In this document: one piece after another, positions 42,705-53,388 of the stretch
How positions within the stretch are numbered: the first letter of the stretch is position 1
Layout of the letters: each line of letters starts with the position of its first letter
Origin: Tardiphaga sp051811025
GTDB taxonomy: Bacteria; Pseudomonadota; Alphaproteobacteria; Rhizobiales; Xanthobacteraceae
Direction: 5' to 3'
Assembly: GCF_051811025.1 (NCBI RefSeq)
Contig: NZ_JBPWQE010000001.1
Coordinates: forward strand, 5,704,001-5,768,000
DNA length: 64,000 nucleotides
Notes under the pieces: model-generated
The model's input: the letters and a program-made list of their open reading frames with translations, nothing else
What the model was told of the DNA's origin: nothing
Database searches by the model: none
Position numbers and translations under genes: made by a program

Positions 42705-42977
42705 CGATCTCTCCAGTTCGGCCCGGCCGGTAGCGGCCGACGAGGTCGTGCCGCCTCTCAAGGCGACGAAAACAATTGCACACGGGAAATTCTCAACCAG
42801 CCGCGTAAACAACCGGTCTCTGCCGGCGCGGGGGAGTGCGCCAACGAGCGCCTAAAGAGGAAATCCGCTGAACAAAGTAAATGCCCGGAAAACAACACTC
42901 GCTCTAAATTGGCCGGCAGCGGCCATCTGCCCCTGACAATCGCGTGAGCGCAGCCAGATGCGATGCGTTGGAGGTCA

Positions 42978-44102
42978 CTAGGCCAGCGTAAAGGCCTCAT
43001 GGACGGCGGATTGTACCGCGCCGCCGAGGACAGCGCCGCCGCCAGCCACATAGATCCAGTCACCAATAACTGTGGCGCCGACCGCATGGCGCGGGGTCAG
43101 CATCGGCGCGTGGCTCTGCCAGGTGTCGGAGGCCGGATCGTAGCTTTCCATCTGTCCGTACACTTTGCCCTGGGTGAGCTGGCCGTTCTGTACCACGCCG
43201 GATTCGCCGCCCATGGCGAACAGCCGGTCGCGATACACGACAAGGCCATGGCCTGAACGGATCGTCGGCAGTGCAGCGCGCAGCTCCCATGTGTCGCGCT
43301 CGGGCAGATACACATGATGCAGATCGGTATTGTACTCGAACGTATTGAAACGCCCGCCGATCACATGGATCACGCCGCGCGTGGCGACGCAGCCGACATG
43401 GTCGCGCGCGCCGGGCAGTGCCTTGCGGGTCTCCCATTTGTCGGTCTTGGGATCATAGACTTCGTGCCAGCTGACACTGGCGCGCTCGGCCGCTGGCTCA
43501 GACGCGCCGCCGATCAGATGAATCTTACCGTTCAGCGCAACGGCAGCGCCGGCGCCACGTGGCCGCGGCAAAGGCGCGATATTGTCCCAGCGATTGGCAG
43601 TGACGTCGTAGGCATAGGCGTTCTGGTCCGAACCGCGGTTCTGCTGCATGAAGCCGCCGAGCGCGTAGACGCGGCCGGCATCGGCAGCGACCGAGACATG
43701 GTTGGCGCCGCGCGGCAGCGGCGCGGCGTCGAGCCACTGATCCGAAGCGGGATCGTAGACATGGTGATAGGGGCGGTCGACGCGGCCTTCGCCATAGCCG
43801 CCGACGATATGCATGCGATCGGCCCACGATGTCGCCCAGGCCATCTCGCTGCGCGGTAACGGCAGTGCAGCGCGCGATATCCACTTGCCCGGCGGTCCCT
43901 TTGGCGCGGGACTCTCAGTGACGCGCTGCGCTTCCTGCTCGGGCGTCATGTGATGCGGGACGCCGCCCTGCAGTTTGGCGTAGGGTTCTTTCGACGACGG
44001 GGCCGCGGGTAGTGCCGGATGACCGGCATGTTGTGCGCGGGCGGAAACTCCGCCCGCAACAACTGCAGCACTTCCCAACACGAATGACCGACGATCCACC
44101 AC
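42978..44102 (-). CDS. Tat-exported Kelch-repeat protein
   Basis: A 374-residue protein with a twin-arginine signal (DRRSFVLGSAAVVAGGVSARAQ) and a six-bladed Kelch-type propeller. Repeats have the GG doublet and spaced Trp: MHIVGGYGEG...YDPASDQWLDAAPLP, VYALGGFMQQ, IHLIGGASEP, IHVIGGRFNT, LFAMGGESGV, IYVAGGGAVL. No catalytic residues are recognisable. Tat export suggests folding or cofactor loading in the cytoplasm. Function unknown. It follows acs on the same strand by 35 bases. Confidence 0.88.
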   Translation of the reverse strand: MVDRRSFVLGSAAVVAGGVSARAQHAGHPALPAAPSSKEPYAKLQGGVPHHMTPEQEAQRVTESPAPKGPPGKWISRAALPLPRSEMAWATSWADRMHIVGGYGEGRVDRPYHHVYDPASDQWLDAAPLPRGANHVSVAADAGRVYALGGFMQQNRGSDQNAYAYDVTANRWDNIAPLPRPRGAGAAVALNGKIHLIGGASEPAAERASVSWHEVYDPKTDKWETRKALPGARDHVGCVATRGVIHVIGGRFNTFEYNTDLHHVYLPERDTWELRAALPTIRSGHGLVVYRDRLFAMGGESGVVQNGQLTQGKVYGQMESYDPASDTWQSHAPMLTPRHAVGATVIGDWIYVAGGGAVLGGAVQSAVHEAFTLA

Positions 44103-44137
44103 ATCACTCCGTGTTTGCCGATAGATCGGGCGAGCGG

Positions 44138-46087
<1,950 letters not shown>

Positions 46088-46442
46088 CGTCCCCTCCACC
46101 ACCACCGTGCGACCGCTGCGCGAATTCGCCGCCAGCCGGTTCTCGTTGCGCGCAATATGCGCCGGCGCGAGATAGCTGGACAAGCGGGGCCGGACTAGGC
46201 CTTTGGTCGGTCCGCAAGGTCGCAGCCCCGATCACGTTCGCGTTTTGACCGGCCCGGAAATTTCATCATAAAGCCAATTCGGATGCTGAACGGTAACCAG
46301 TAACCGAAATTGCGTGCCTGCGGACTCGCAATAGTTGCGGGAAGCCCCTAAATCGCCCTCGCAGGGACGGCCAAGCGGCCCGGAACCAAAAATCAACAAA
46401 CGGCATTAGCAGAGACACAGGGCCGACGAGGCAGATAACACT
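46088..46442. other. 355-base space between acs and topoisomerase IB
   Basis: No gene is seen. The only repeats noticed are a short palindrome TTGCGCGCAA near 46145 and a GGTAACC/GTAACC repeat near 46298; no confident promoter was identified. It must contain the start regions of both divergent genes. Confidence 0.5.
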
Positions 46443-47549
46443 ATGATGGAACAGCAGAATTTCGCGCCTTCCCGGGCCGTTTCCGCCCGTTCCGTCGCGC
46501 GACCAGGCCGTATGGCCAAGCCAAGCCCCGCGAGTGTGGAGGTTTTGGCCCGTGAAATGGGCCTGAAGCTTGGAGATCAGTCTGAGCTGACGATCCGCCG
46601 GCTTAAGCGCGGAAAATCTTATTCCTTCGTCAGGGCCAACGGCACCCCGATCAAGCATATCGGCACGATCAAGCGGCTGAACTCCATGGCGGTGCCCCCG
46701 GCCTATGCCGAGGTTCGCTATGCCGTTGATCCTACGTCGCACTTGCAGGCCGTAGGCCGCGACGCGGCCGGCCGGCTGCAATACCGCTATCACTCGGACT
46801 GGGAGAAGGTCCGCGAGCAACGCAAGGCGCATCGGCTGGCGAAGCTGGTGGCGGCACTGCCGAAGATCCGCCGCAACGTCTCGGCGCTTCTGGCTGGCGA
46901 CGAGCCGACGCGTGAGTTCGCGCTCGCCGCTGTCATCGAACTCGTCACGCGGACCGCGATCCGTGCCGGCAACGAGAGCTACATGAAGCTGTCGGGCACC
47001 CGCGGCGCCACTACGCTGATGAAGTCGAACGTGCAGCTCGAAGACGATTGCATCGTGCTCACCTTCAAGGCCAAGGGCGGCAAGGCAGTGCGCAAGGAGT
47101 CCAATGCGTCGAAGCTCGTCCGCGCGATTGGTATCCTGCACGACGTGCCGGGCAAACGCTTGTTCCAGTATCGCGACAATGCTGGCCGCATTCACAAGGT
47201 CAACACGGCAGCTGTGAACGCCTTCCTGCGCGATATCGCCGGCATCAAGATTTCACTGAAGGATTTCCGCACGTTGATGGCGTCGGCGACGGTGGCTGAA
47301 ACCCTGTCACGAATCGAGCCGGCAGCCAGTGAGCGCGGACGCAGGAAGCAGGTGCTCGAAGCCGTGCGTTCGGCGGCGGACGAATTGCAGAACACGGCGG
47401 CGATCTGCCGCAAGAGCTATGTGCACGATACCATCGTCACGGCCTTCGAGGACGGCGTCCTCGCGCGCATCGCGGCGACGCAGACGGGCTATCGCTCGCA
47501 ATCGAAGCGCGAGCAGCTTCTGGCGCAGGTGGTGGCAGAGGCGGGTTGA
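46443..47549 (+). CDS. DNA topoisomerase IB (bacterial type)
   Basis: A 368-residue poxvirus-like topoisomerase IB that relaxes supercoils through a 3'-phosphotyrosine. The N-terminal domain contains KRGKSYSFVRANGTPIKH and RLNSMAVPPAYAEVRYA; the catalytic domain has AVIELVTRTAIRAGNESYMKLSGTRGATTLM (Arg), LTFKAKGGKAVRKE (Lys) and ICRKSYVHDTIV, whose Tyr is the nucleophile. Length matches other bacterial forms. It ends one base before the stop of the convergent methyltransferase gene. Confidence 0.92.
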   Translation: MMEQQNFAPSRAVSARSVARPGRMAKPSPASVEVLAREMGLKLGDQSELTIRRLKRGKSYSFVRANGTPIKHIGTIKRLNSMAVPPAYAEVRYAVDPTSHLQAVGRDAAGRLQYRYHSDWEKVREQRKAHRLAKLVAALPKIRRNVSALLAGDEPTREFALAAVIELVTRTAIRAGNESYMKLSGTRGATTLMKSNVQLEDDCIVLTFKAKGGKAVRKESNASKLVRAIGILHDVPGKRLFQYRDNAGRIHKVNTAAVNAFLRDIAGIKISLKDFRTLMASATVAETLSRIEPAASERGRRKQVLEAVRSAADELQNTAAICRKSYVHDTIVTAFEDGVLARIAATQTGYRSQSKREQLLAQVVAEAG

Positions 47550-47550
47550 G

Positions 47551-48261
47551 TCAGGCGAGCGTCCACACCGCAGTGTTCTTGATCTCCGCATCTTCGAGAT
47601 CACGTGTCACCGGCACCTTGTATTCGGTCAGCTTTCGCAATTTGTCCTTCGGCAGATAGCTGCGACCGGGATCGCCGATCAGCACCGTCGCACCACGCGC
47701 CGCTTGTTCTGAAAGAAATGCAAAGGCGCGCTCTGCGGTGTCGCGTTCATAGAAAATATCGCCTGCCAGAATTGTTTGTGCGGTCGGGACAGATGAGCCG
47801 CCGAGCAGATCGTCACCGCGAGCATTGATCGTAACGCCATTTTCAGCCGCGTTCAGTGCGATCGCCGTGCGCGCAAAGGCGTCGATGTCATAGGCGAAGA
47901 CGCTGCTTGCCCCGGCTTTTATCGCGGCGATAGCCACAAGCCCCGATCCAGATGCGAGATCGATGGTGGTCCTTCCAGCAACATGTTCGGGATGATCGAT
48001 AACGAAGCGCGCCAGCGCCTGTCCGCCGGCCCAAGCGAAAGCCCAGAACGGTGGCGGCAATCCGGCCTCGCCAAGTTCCTCTTCTGTCTTGCTCCACAGC
48101 GGCACGGCCTCGTCGGCCACGTACAACATGATTTCCGGCACCAGCGGCACCGGCAGCAGGCGTGTATTGGCACGAATGAATGCGACGGGGTCAGATATTG
48201 CAGTTGATTGGGCCGCGCCGTCGGCGCTCACAGCCCGCCCATTTTGCAGAGCAGCTTCCAT
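47551..48261 (-). CDS. Class I methyltransferase, ETFB-lysine-methyltransferase-like
   Basis: A 236-residue SAM-dependent methyltransferase. LPPPFWAFAWAGGQALARFVID leads into the SAM motif TIDLASGSGLVAIAAIKAGA, with DIDAFARTAIALNA and LAGDIFYERD as post-motifs. This pattern is that of the lysine methyltransferase family including human and Agrobacterium ETFB-KMT, so electron-transfer flavoprotein beta is a possible substrate. An ATG start at 48261 overlaps the EVE gene by 34 bases, whereas a GTG at 48231 overlaps its stop as GTGA and may be the true start. Confidence 0.82.
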   Translation of the reverse strand: MEAALQNGRAVSADGAAQSTAISDPVAFIRANTRLLPVPLVPEIMLYVADEAVPLWSKTEEELGEAGLPPPFWAFAWAGGQALARFVIDHPEHVAGRTTIDLASGSGLVAIAAIKAGASSVFAYDIDAFARTAIALNAAENGVTINARGDDLLGGSSVPTAQTILAGDIFYERDTAERAFAFLSEQAARGATVLIGDPGRSYLPKDKLRKLTEYKVPVTRDLEDAEIKNTAVWTLA

Positions 48262-48644
48262 TCCTCGGCAGTGATCGGCGGCACCGACAGGCGGGACTGC
48301 TTCAGGATCGCGACGTCAGCAAGCTTCGGCTCAGCCTTGATTGCCGCTAGCGACACCGGCTTTGGCAGGTCTTGCACGGCCTTGACGTCGACGCAGACCC
48401 AGGGCGTTCCCGGCTCGGCGGTGGGATCGGGATGATGCTCCCTGATGATCTCGGCGATACCCACGATCTCCTTGCCGATATTCGAATGATAGAAGAAGGC
48501 GCGGTCGCCCTTCTTCATCTTCATCATGTTCAGCTTGGCGGTGTGGTTACGGATACCGGTCCATTCGGTGCCCTTGGCACCGGCCTTTTTCTGCTCGTCC
48601 CACGACCAGGCGTCGGGCTCCGATTTGATCAGCCAATAGGCCAT
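48228..48644 (-). CDS. EVE-domain protein (thymocyte nuclear protein 1-like)
   Basis: A 138-residue PUA-fold EVE protein: YWLIKSEPDAWSWDEQ at the start, WTGIRNHTAKLNMMKMKKGDRAFFYHSN with the aromatic cage and base-flipping pocket, and GIAEIIREHHPD. EVE domains read modified bases such as 5-methylcytosine in nucleic acids. The target here is unknown. It lies 12 bases after the L,D-transpeptidase gene and overlaps the methyltransferase start, so it is in a tight unit. Confidence 0.92.
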   Translation of the reverse strand: MAYWLIKSEPDAWSWDEQKKAGAKGTEWTGIRNHTAKLNMMKMKKGDRAFFYHSNIGKEIVGIAEIIREHHPDPTAEPGTPWVCVDVKAVQDLPKPVSLAAIKAEPKLADVAILKQSRLSVPPITAEEWKLLCKMGGL

Positions 48645-48656
48645 GCCTGCTATCCT

Positions 48657-49208
48657 TTATAGTCTGATATCGATGGGCGTCCCCGGTGCGACCCGTGCCC
48701 AGATGTCGTCAATTTCGCGATTTGTCACGGCGACGCAACCATCCGTCCAGTCGCGGAGTAAATGGAGCTTGCCGAGCCAGCTCATGCCGTTGCGCAGGCC
48801 GTGGATCATAATGTCGCCGCCCGGCGCCACGCCTTGCTGCCGCGCGCGCTCGCTGTCTTCAGTATTCGGATAGGAGACATGGAGCGCGAGGTGAAAGCGG
48901 CTGCGGCCGTTCTTGGAATCGATGACGTAGCGTCCTTGGGGCGTGCGCCCGTCGCCTTCACGCGTCTTGTGGCCGGCCGGCGTGGAGCCCAGCGACACCG
49001 GATAGGTCGCGAGCACGGTGCCGCCGCGCGATAGCGTCAGCGTGCGGGCACTCTTGTCGACGGTGATGAGATCGGCTCGCTCTTCTGCCGCGACCAGTTC
49101 GGGAAGTCGGCGATTGAGCTGCAGGAAGTCCCAACCGACGAAAAATGCACCCGCTGACAGCAGGAGCATCGCAGCGGCCAGCACATAGTTCCGAACCGAC
49201 AGACTCAT
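48657..49208 (-). CDS. L,D-transpeptidase with N-terminal membrane anchor
   Basis: A 183-residue protein with an N-terminal hydrophobic helix (VLAAAMLLLSAGAFFVGWDFL) and a YkuD domain: RADLITVDKSARTLTLSRGGTVLATYPVSLG, GHKTREGDGRTPQGRYVID, and the catalytic DIMIHGLRNGM ... DWTDGCVAVTN with His and Cys. It should act on peptidoglycan at the periplasmic face. It overlaps the gpsA stop by 4 bases, so it belongs to the tsaD-gpsA transcription unit. It is the third such enzyme in this window. Confidence 0.92.
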   Translation of the reverse strand: MSLSVRNYVLAAAMLLLSAGAFFVGWDFLQLNRRLPELVAAEERADLITVDKSARTLTLSRGGTVLATYPVSLGSTPAGHKTREGDGRTPQGRYVIDSKNGRSRFHLALHVSYPNTEDSERARQQGVAPGGDIMIHGLRNGMSWLGKLHLLRDWTDGCVAVTNREIDDIWARVAPGTPIDIRL

Positions 49209-50185
49209 CCTTCTGCCTTGAACGGCCGCGTCAGCAGGCCATCGATTGCCTGATCGATGGTTGCCTGGCCTGCCAGAATTGCCGCCACGGCTTTTGCCAC
49301 CGGCATATCGACGCCCTTCGATGCCGCAAGCTCGATCAGCACCGGCGCCGTGAACTCACCTTCGGCGAGTTTGCCGCGCGCCGGCTGCTCGCCGCGGCCG
49401 AGTGCCACGCCGAGTGAAAAATTGCGCGACTGTGCGCTCGAACAGCTCAGGATCAGATCGCCCAATCCTGACAGGCCCGACAGCGTCTCGGTGCGCGCGC
49501 CACATGCGATGCCTAGTCGCAGTAATTCGCTGAAGCCGCGCGTGGTGAGTGCTGCGAGGGCCGAGGCGCCCAGTTCCTTGCCGGCGACGATGCCTGCGGC
49601 AATCGCCAATACGTTCTTCGCTGCGCCGCCGATCTCGACGCCGCGCACATCGGTGGAGTGATAGGGACGGAACGTCGCCGAACCCAGGGCCTGCACGAGT
49701 GCGACGGCAATATCCTCGTCGGCGCAAGCGAGCGTCACGGCCGTGGGCAAGCCAGCTGCGACATCGTCAGCGAAATTCGGCCCCGACAGAATGGCAGGGA
49801 TCGCATGCGGTGCGACGTCGACGATGACCTCCGTCATGAATTTATGACTGCCGCGCTCAATGCCTTTGGCGCAGGCGACCACCGGAACGCCTGCCGGCAA
49901 TAGCGGCGCGAGCGCGGCCAATGCCTCGCGCAACTGCTGCGAGGGGACCGCGAGCAGAATGGTATCGGCACGTGCGGCCAGCGAAAGATCGGCGGTGACG
50001 AAGACAGAGTCATCGATGGCAGCGCCGGGCAATCGCGGATTGGCGCGAGACACTTGCATTAGTTCGGCGGCTGCAGTTGAGCGCGCATAAAGTACGGTTT
50101 CGCGGCCGGCGCGCGCGGCGACATCGGCCAATGCGGTGCCATAGGCCCCAGCGCCGATCACCGCCACTGAATTGAAGTCGGCCAT
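49205..50185 (-). CDS. gpsA: Glycerol-3-phosphate dehydrogenase, NAD(P)+
   Basis: A 326-residue enzyme making sn-glycerol-3-phosphate from dihydroxyacetone phosphate for phospholipids. SVAVIGAGAYGTALADVAARAG is the dinucleotide site, PVVACAKGIERGSHKFM and AGPNFADDVAAGLPTAVTLA the substrate region, and VEIGGAAKNVLAIAAGIVAG holds the catalytic Lys. ATG 50185 gives the expected DFNSVAVIG start. It lies 10 bases after tsaD on the same strand. Confidence 0.95.
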   Translation of the reverse strand: MADFNSVAVIGAGAYGTALADVAARAGRETVLYARSTAAAELMQVSRANPRLPGAAIDDSVFVTADLSLAARADTILLAVPSQQLREALAALAPLLPAGVPVVACAKGIERGSHKFMTEVIVDVAPHAIPAILSGPNFADDVAAGLPTAVTLACADEDIAVALVQALGSATFRPYHSTDVRGVEIGGAAKNVLAIAAGIVAGKELGASALAALTTRGFSELLRLGIACGARTETLSGLSGLGDLILSCSSAQSRNFSLGVALGRGEQPARGKLAEGEFTAPVLIELAASKGVDMPVAKAVAAILAGQATIDQAIDGLLTRPFKAEG

Positions 50186-50195
50186 AGTGAGCTCT

Positions 50196-51287
50196 TCAGT
50201 AAGCCGCGCGGGATTTGGAATGACCTGCTGGCGCCTTCGCGTCGGCATCGAGCAGCCAGCGCGCGCGGGGCGGCGCTTCCATCGTGTCGGTGAGTCCTAG
50301 CGCAAGACGCTCTGCGCCGGCCCAGGCGATCATCGCGCCATTGTCGGTGCACAGTGCCGGCGGCGGGATGATCAGCGTGGTCTGCGCTTTTGCGGCGACG
50401 GTCTGCAGCGCGCCACGTATGGCCTGATTGGAGGCGACACCGCCGGCCGCCACCAGTGCATGCGGCGGGCCGAATTGATCCTCGAACAGTCTGAGGCCGA
50501 CGCTCAATCGATCCGCCGTCGATTCCAGCGCCGCCGCCTGGAAACTGGCGCAGAGATCCGCGATGTCCTGTTCTTCCAGCGGAATGAGACGGCTTGCCTC
50601 GTTCCGGACCGCAGTCTTGAGACCGGAGAGCGAAAAATTCGCATCGGGCCGGCCGAGCATCGGCCGCGGAAAGGCAAAGCGCTTGGGATCGCCGCCCGAT
50701 GCGGCGCGTTCCACCTGCGGGCCGCCGGGATAGGGCAGGCCGAGCATCTTGGCGACCTTGTCGAAGGCTTCGCCCATGGCGTCATCGACGGTGGTGCCGA
50801 GTCGGACATAGTGGCCGACGCCGAGCACTGCCACGATCTGGGTATGGCCGCCGGAAACGAGAAACAGGCAATACGGAAACGCCAGCGAAGTGGTCAGCCG
50901 AGGCGTCAGCGCATGGGCTTCAAGATGGTTCACGGCCACCAGGGGGGTGTCATGCACCATCGCGATAGCTTTGGCGGTGGTGAGACCCACAATGACGCCG
51001 CCGATCAGGCCGGGCCCGGCCGCCGCCGCAACGCCGCTTAGCTGGGCAAAATTGACGTCGGCATCCTTCATGGCGCGGCCGACAATGCCGTCGAGCAGGT
51101 CGATATGGGCGCGCGCGGCGATCTCCGGCACCACGCCGCCATAGGGCGCGTGGTCGCCGATTTGCGAATGCACGATATTGGACAGGATCTTGCCGCTGCC
51201 GTCGGGTTGGCGTTCGATGACGGCGGCCGCGGTCTCATCGCAGGTCGTCTCGATTCCCAGCACCAGCATCGGTTGGTCGGTCGTCAC
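50196..51287 (-). CDS. tsaD: tRNA threonylcarbamoyladenosine transferase TsaD
   Basis: A 363-residue ASKHA-fold protein that moves the threonylcarbamoyl group onto A37 of ANN-reading tRNAs. Motifs: LGIETTCDETAAAVI at the start, VNHLEAHALTP with the metal-binding His pair, LFLVSGGHTQIVAV, and CTDNGAMIAWAG with the metal-binding Asp. Length matches. It is divergent from hemD, the usual arrangement in this group, and heads the unit tsaD-gpsA-L,D-transpeptidase-EVE-methyltransferase. Confidence 0.96.
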   Translation of the reverse strand: MTTDQPMLVLGIETTCDETAAAVIERQPDGSGKILSNIVHSQIGDHAPYGGVVPEIAARAHIDLLDGIVGRAMKDADVNFAQLSGVAAAAGPGLIGGVIVGLTTAKAIAMVHDTPLVAVNHLEAHALTPRLTTSLAFPYCLFLVSGGHTQIVAVLGVGHYVRLGTTVDDAMGEAFDKVAKMLGLPYPGGPQVERAASGGDPKRFAFPRPMLGRPDANFSLSGLKTAVRNEASRLIPLEEQDIADLCASFQAAALESTADRLSVGLRLFEDQFGPPHALVAAGGVASNQAIRGALQTVAAKAQTTLIIPPPALCTDNGAMIAWAGAERLALGLTDTMEAPPRARWLLDADAKAPAGHSKSRAAY

Positions 51288-51414
51288 TATCGGTCCTTGC
51301 TAAATCAGCTAAATCCGGGCTTTTCCTGTCCCCGGCGTAGCATTGCGGGGTCGCAAGGTGCAATCACTCGATGCCCTGTGTGGCGTGCGAGACCCCCGAA
51401 ACCGGACCTCAGAT

Positions 51415-52161
51415 ATGGCTATTCTCGTTACTCGCCCGCAGCCGGACAATACCAGCACCGCTGCGGCCTTGCGCGCGCGGGGCTTCGAGGTGCTGGCGGC
51501 GCCGATGCTGCGCTTCGAGAAAGTGATGCTGTCCATCGATGGCGATGCAGATTTTGGCGCGGTGGTCGTGACGTCGGCCAACGCACTGCGCGCACTTGCC
51601 GATCAGCCGGCGCAGGCGGGCCTGCTTCGCCTGCCGCTGTTCGCGGTCGGCGACCGGACCGCAGAGGCCGCGCGCAATCTCGGCTTTGCCAAGGTCATAT
51701 CCGCCGAAGCTGACGCTGCGGCGCTGCGGGACCTATTGATGGAGAGCAGCAAGAACAAGCTGCTGAACAAGAATCGCCCGCTCCTTTATCTGGCGGGCGC
51801 CGATTTGGCGCGGGATCTCGCCGGCGAACTCGGTGCGCGTGGTTTCACGGTGGTGACACAGACCATCTACCGGATGATGCCGGTTGCCGATCTGCCACAT
51901 GATGTTTCCGCGGCCTTCGTGGCCGGTAAGGTCGAGGCCGTGCTGCATTATTCGCGGCGGAGCGCCCGGGCATTCTTTCAGGCGGCTGGGCTTTCAGGGG
52001 TCGAAATCGCCGCCCTCGCAGTTCCACATTATTGCCTTTCGGCTGCGGTCGGCGCGATTGCGCACGATGCCGGAGCGAGCCAGGTCGTGGTGGCGCAGAC
52101 TCCGGACGAAAATGCCCTGTTCGCGGCGCTGGACCGTGCCATCGTGCCATTATCGCGTTAA
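51415..52161 (+). CDS. hemD: Uroporphyrinogen-III synthase
   Basis: A 248-residue protein of the HemD fold (two alpha/beta lobes), which closes hydroxymethylbilane to uroporphyrinogen III for haem, sirohaem and cobalamin. Seen: AILVTRPQPDNTSTAAALRARGFEVLAAPML, VVVTSANALRAL, PLFAVGDRTAEAARNLGF and LHYSRRSARAF. HemD sequences are divergent, so context counts: it is divergent from tsaD and followed by mic60 and hemY, the standard alphaproteobacterial order. ATG 51415 starts the first strand directly. Confidence 0.88.
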   Translation: MAILVTRPQPDNTSTAAALRARGFEVLAAPMLRFEKVMLSIDGDADFGAVVVTSANALRALADQPAQAGLLRLPLFAVGDRTAEAARNLGFAKVISAEADAAALRDLLMESSKNKLLNKNRPLLYLAGADLARDLAGELGARGFTVVTQTIYRMMPVADLPHDVSAAFVAGKVEAVLHYSRRSARAFFQAAGLSGVEIAALAVPHYCLSAAVGAIAHDAGASQVVVAQTPDENALFAALDRAIVPLSR

Positions 52162-52217
52162 GACTGCTGTGACCAAATCCCGATAGGGATCGGGCATGTC
52201 ACGAGGGAACCGACGCG

Positions 52218-53381
52218 ATGGCCGACGATAGCGATACAGGATCGTCTCCGGATGCCGGTCGGCCCAAACGCCCGCCGCCAACCATCGAACTGACGGCTGC
52301 TGACGTCACCGAGCACCCGGCTGCTGCGGAATCTACGGCACCGGAAACACCATCGGAGTCCATCGATACCGCGCCGTCGGACATGCCGCCGTCCGAGCCC
52401 GCCGCGGAGGCTGCGACTGAAAAGCAGGCGGCCATCTCACCTGCGCGTGCACCTGTCCTGGTTCCCGCCGCCGTTGGCGCGGTTGCCGGTGCGCTTGTCG
52501 CCGGAATTGCATGGTTCGGCCTGAGCGGCATTGCTTCGAGCGACAAGGCAGATGTCGATTCGCTGACCTCTCGCATTGCGCAGATCGAAGCGCGCCCGGT
52601 CGCTACTCCGGATACGGGGCTGGCAACGCGGATCGATACGCTTGAGAAATCCATCGCGGGATTGCGCGGCGATCTCACTGCCGCGAAGACGCAATCGGAT
52701 CGTGTCGTCGCCGATATCAATCAACTCAAATCCGCGCCGCGTACCGCGACCGGTGTGGTCGATCTCGGGCCGATCAATGAGCGGCTCGGGCAGATCGAAC
52801 GTGCAGCCGGCGAGCTGAAGTCTTCTGCCGCCCAACAGAATACCAAACCTGTCGATGACACGGCCTTGCGTCGTGTCGTTGCGGCATCACTGCTCGATAC
52901 GTCGGTGCGTCAAGGTGAGCCCTTTGCGGCGGCGCTTGCGGCGGTCAAACCGCTTGCCGGCAATGCCAATCAATTGAAGCCACTCGACGCGTTTGCAACG
53001 ACGGGTGTGCCGAATGCAGCCGCGCTCAGCCGCGAACTGCTTGTATTGCTGCCGAAGCTGACACCGGCTCCGACGGAGGCACCTGCCGCAGGCACAGGTC
53101 TTATGGATCGCCTGCAGGCCAGCGCCGCCAGGCTGGTCCGTCTTGAGCGTACCAACGCTCCCGGTGCAGGTAACAACAGCGGTACGATCTCACGCGTCGC
53201 TGTTGCTGCACGCAGCAACGACATCGCTACGGCCAAGCGTGAGTTGCACACGCTGTCTGCTGCCGATCGCGCGGCGGTTCAGACCTGGCTCGACAAGGTT
53301 GATGCGCGCGATGCAGCGCTCGCGGCTTCACGACAATTCGCAGCCGACGCGATGGCGGCGCTCTCCAAACCGGCGCCATAG
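52218..53381 (+). CDS. Mic60/mitofilin-family inner-membrane protein
   Basis: A 387-residue protein with an acidic Pro-rich N-terminus, one transmembrane helix about 79-104, a coiled coil about 108-205 (DSLTSRIAQIEARP ... TRIDTLEKSIAGLRGDL) and a C-terminal mitofilin-like helical domain (LRRVVAASLLDTSVRQGEPFAAALAAVKPL). This is the alphaproteobacterial Mic60 in its conserved place beside hemD/hemY. Family work links it to intracytoplasmic membrane shaping and outer-membrane contact. It lies 7 bases before hemY. Confidence 0.87.
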   Translation: MADDSDTGSSPDAGRPKRPPPTIELTAADVTEHPAAAESTAPETPSESIDTAPSDMPPSEPAAEAATEKQAAISPARAPVLVPAAVGAVAGALVAGIAWFGLSGIASSDKADVDSLTSRIAQIEARPVATPDTGLATRIDTLEKSIAGLRGDLTAAKTQSDRVVADINQLKSAPRTATGVVDLGPINERLGQIERAAGELKSSAAQQNTKPVDDTALRRVVAASLLDTSVRQGEPFAAALAAVKPLAGNANQLKPLDAFATTGVPNAAALSRELLVLLPKLTPAPTEAPAAGTGLMDRLQASAARLVRLERTNAPGAGNNSGTISRVAVAARSNDIATAKRELHTLSAADRAAVQTWLDKVDARDAALAASRQFAADAMAALSKPAP

Positions 53382-53388
53382 GAATCCG

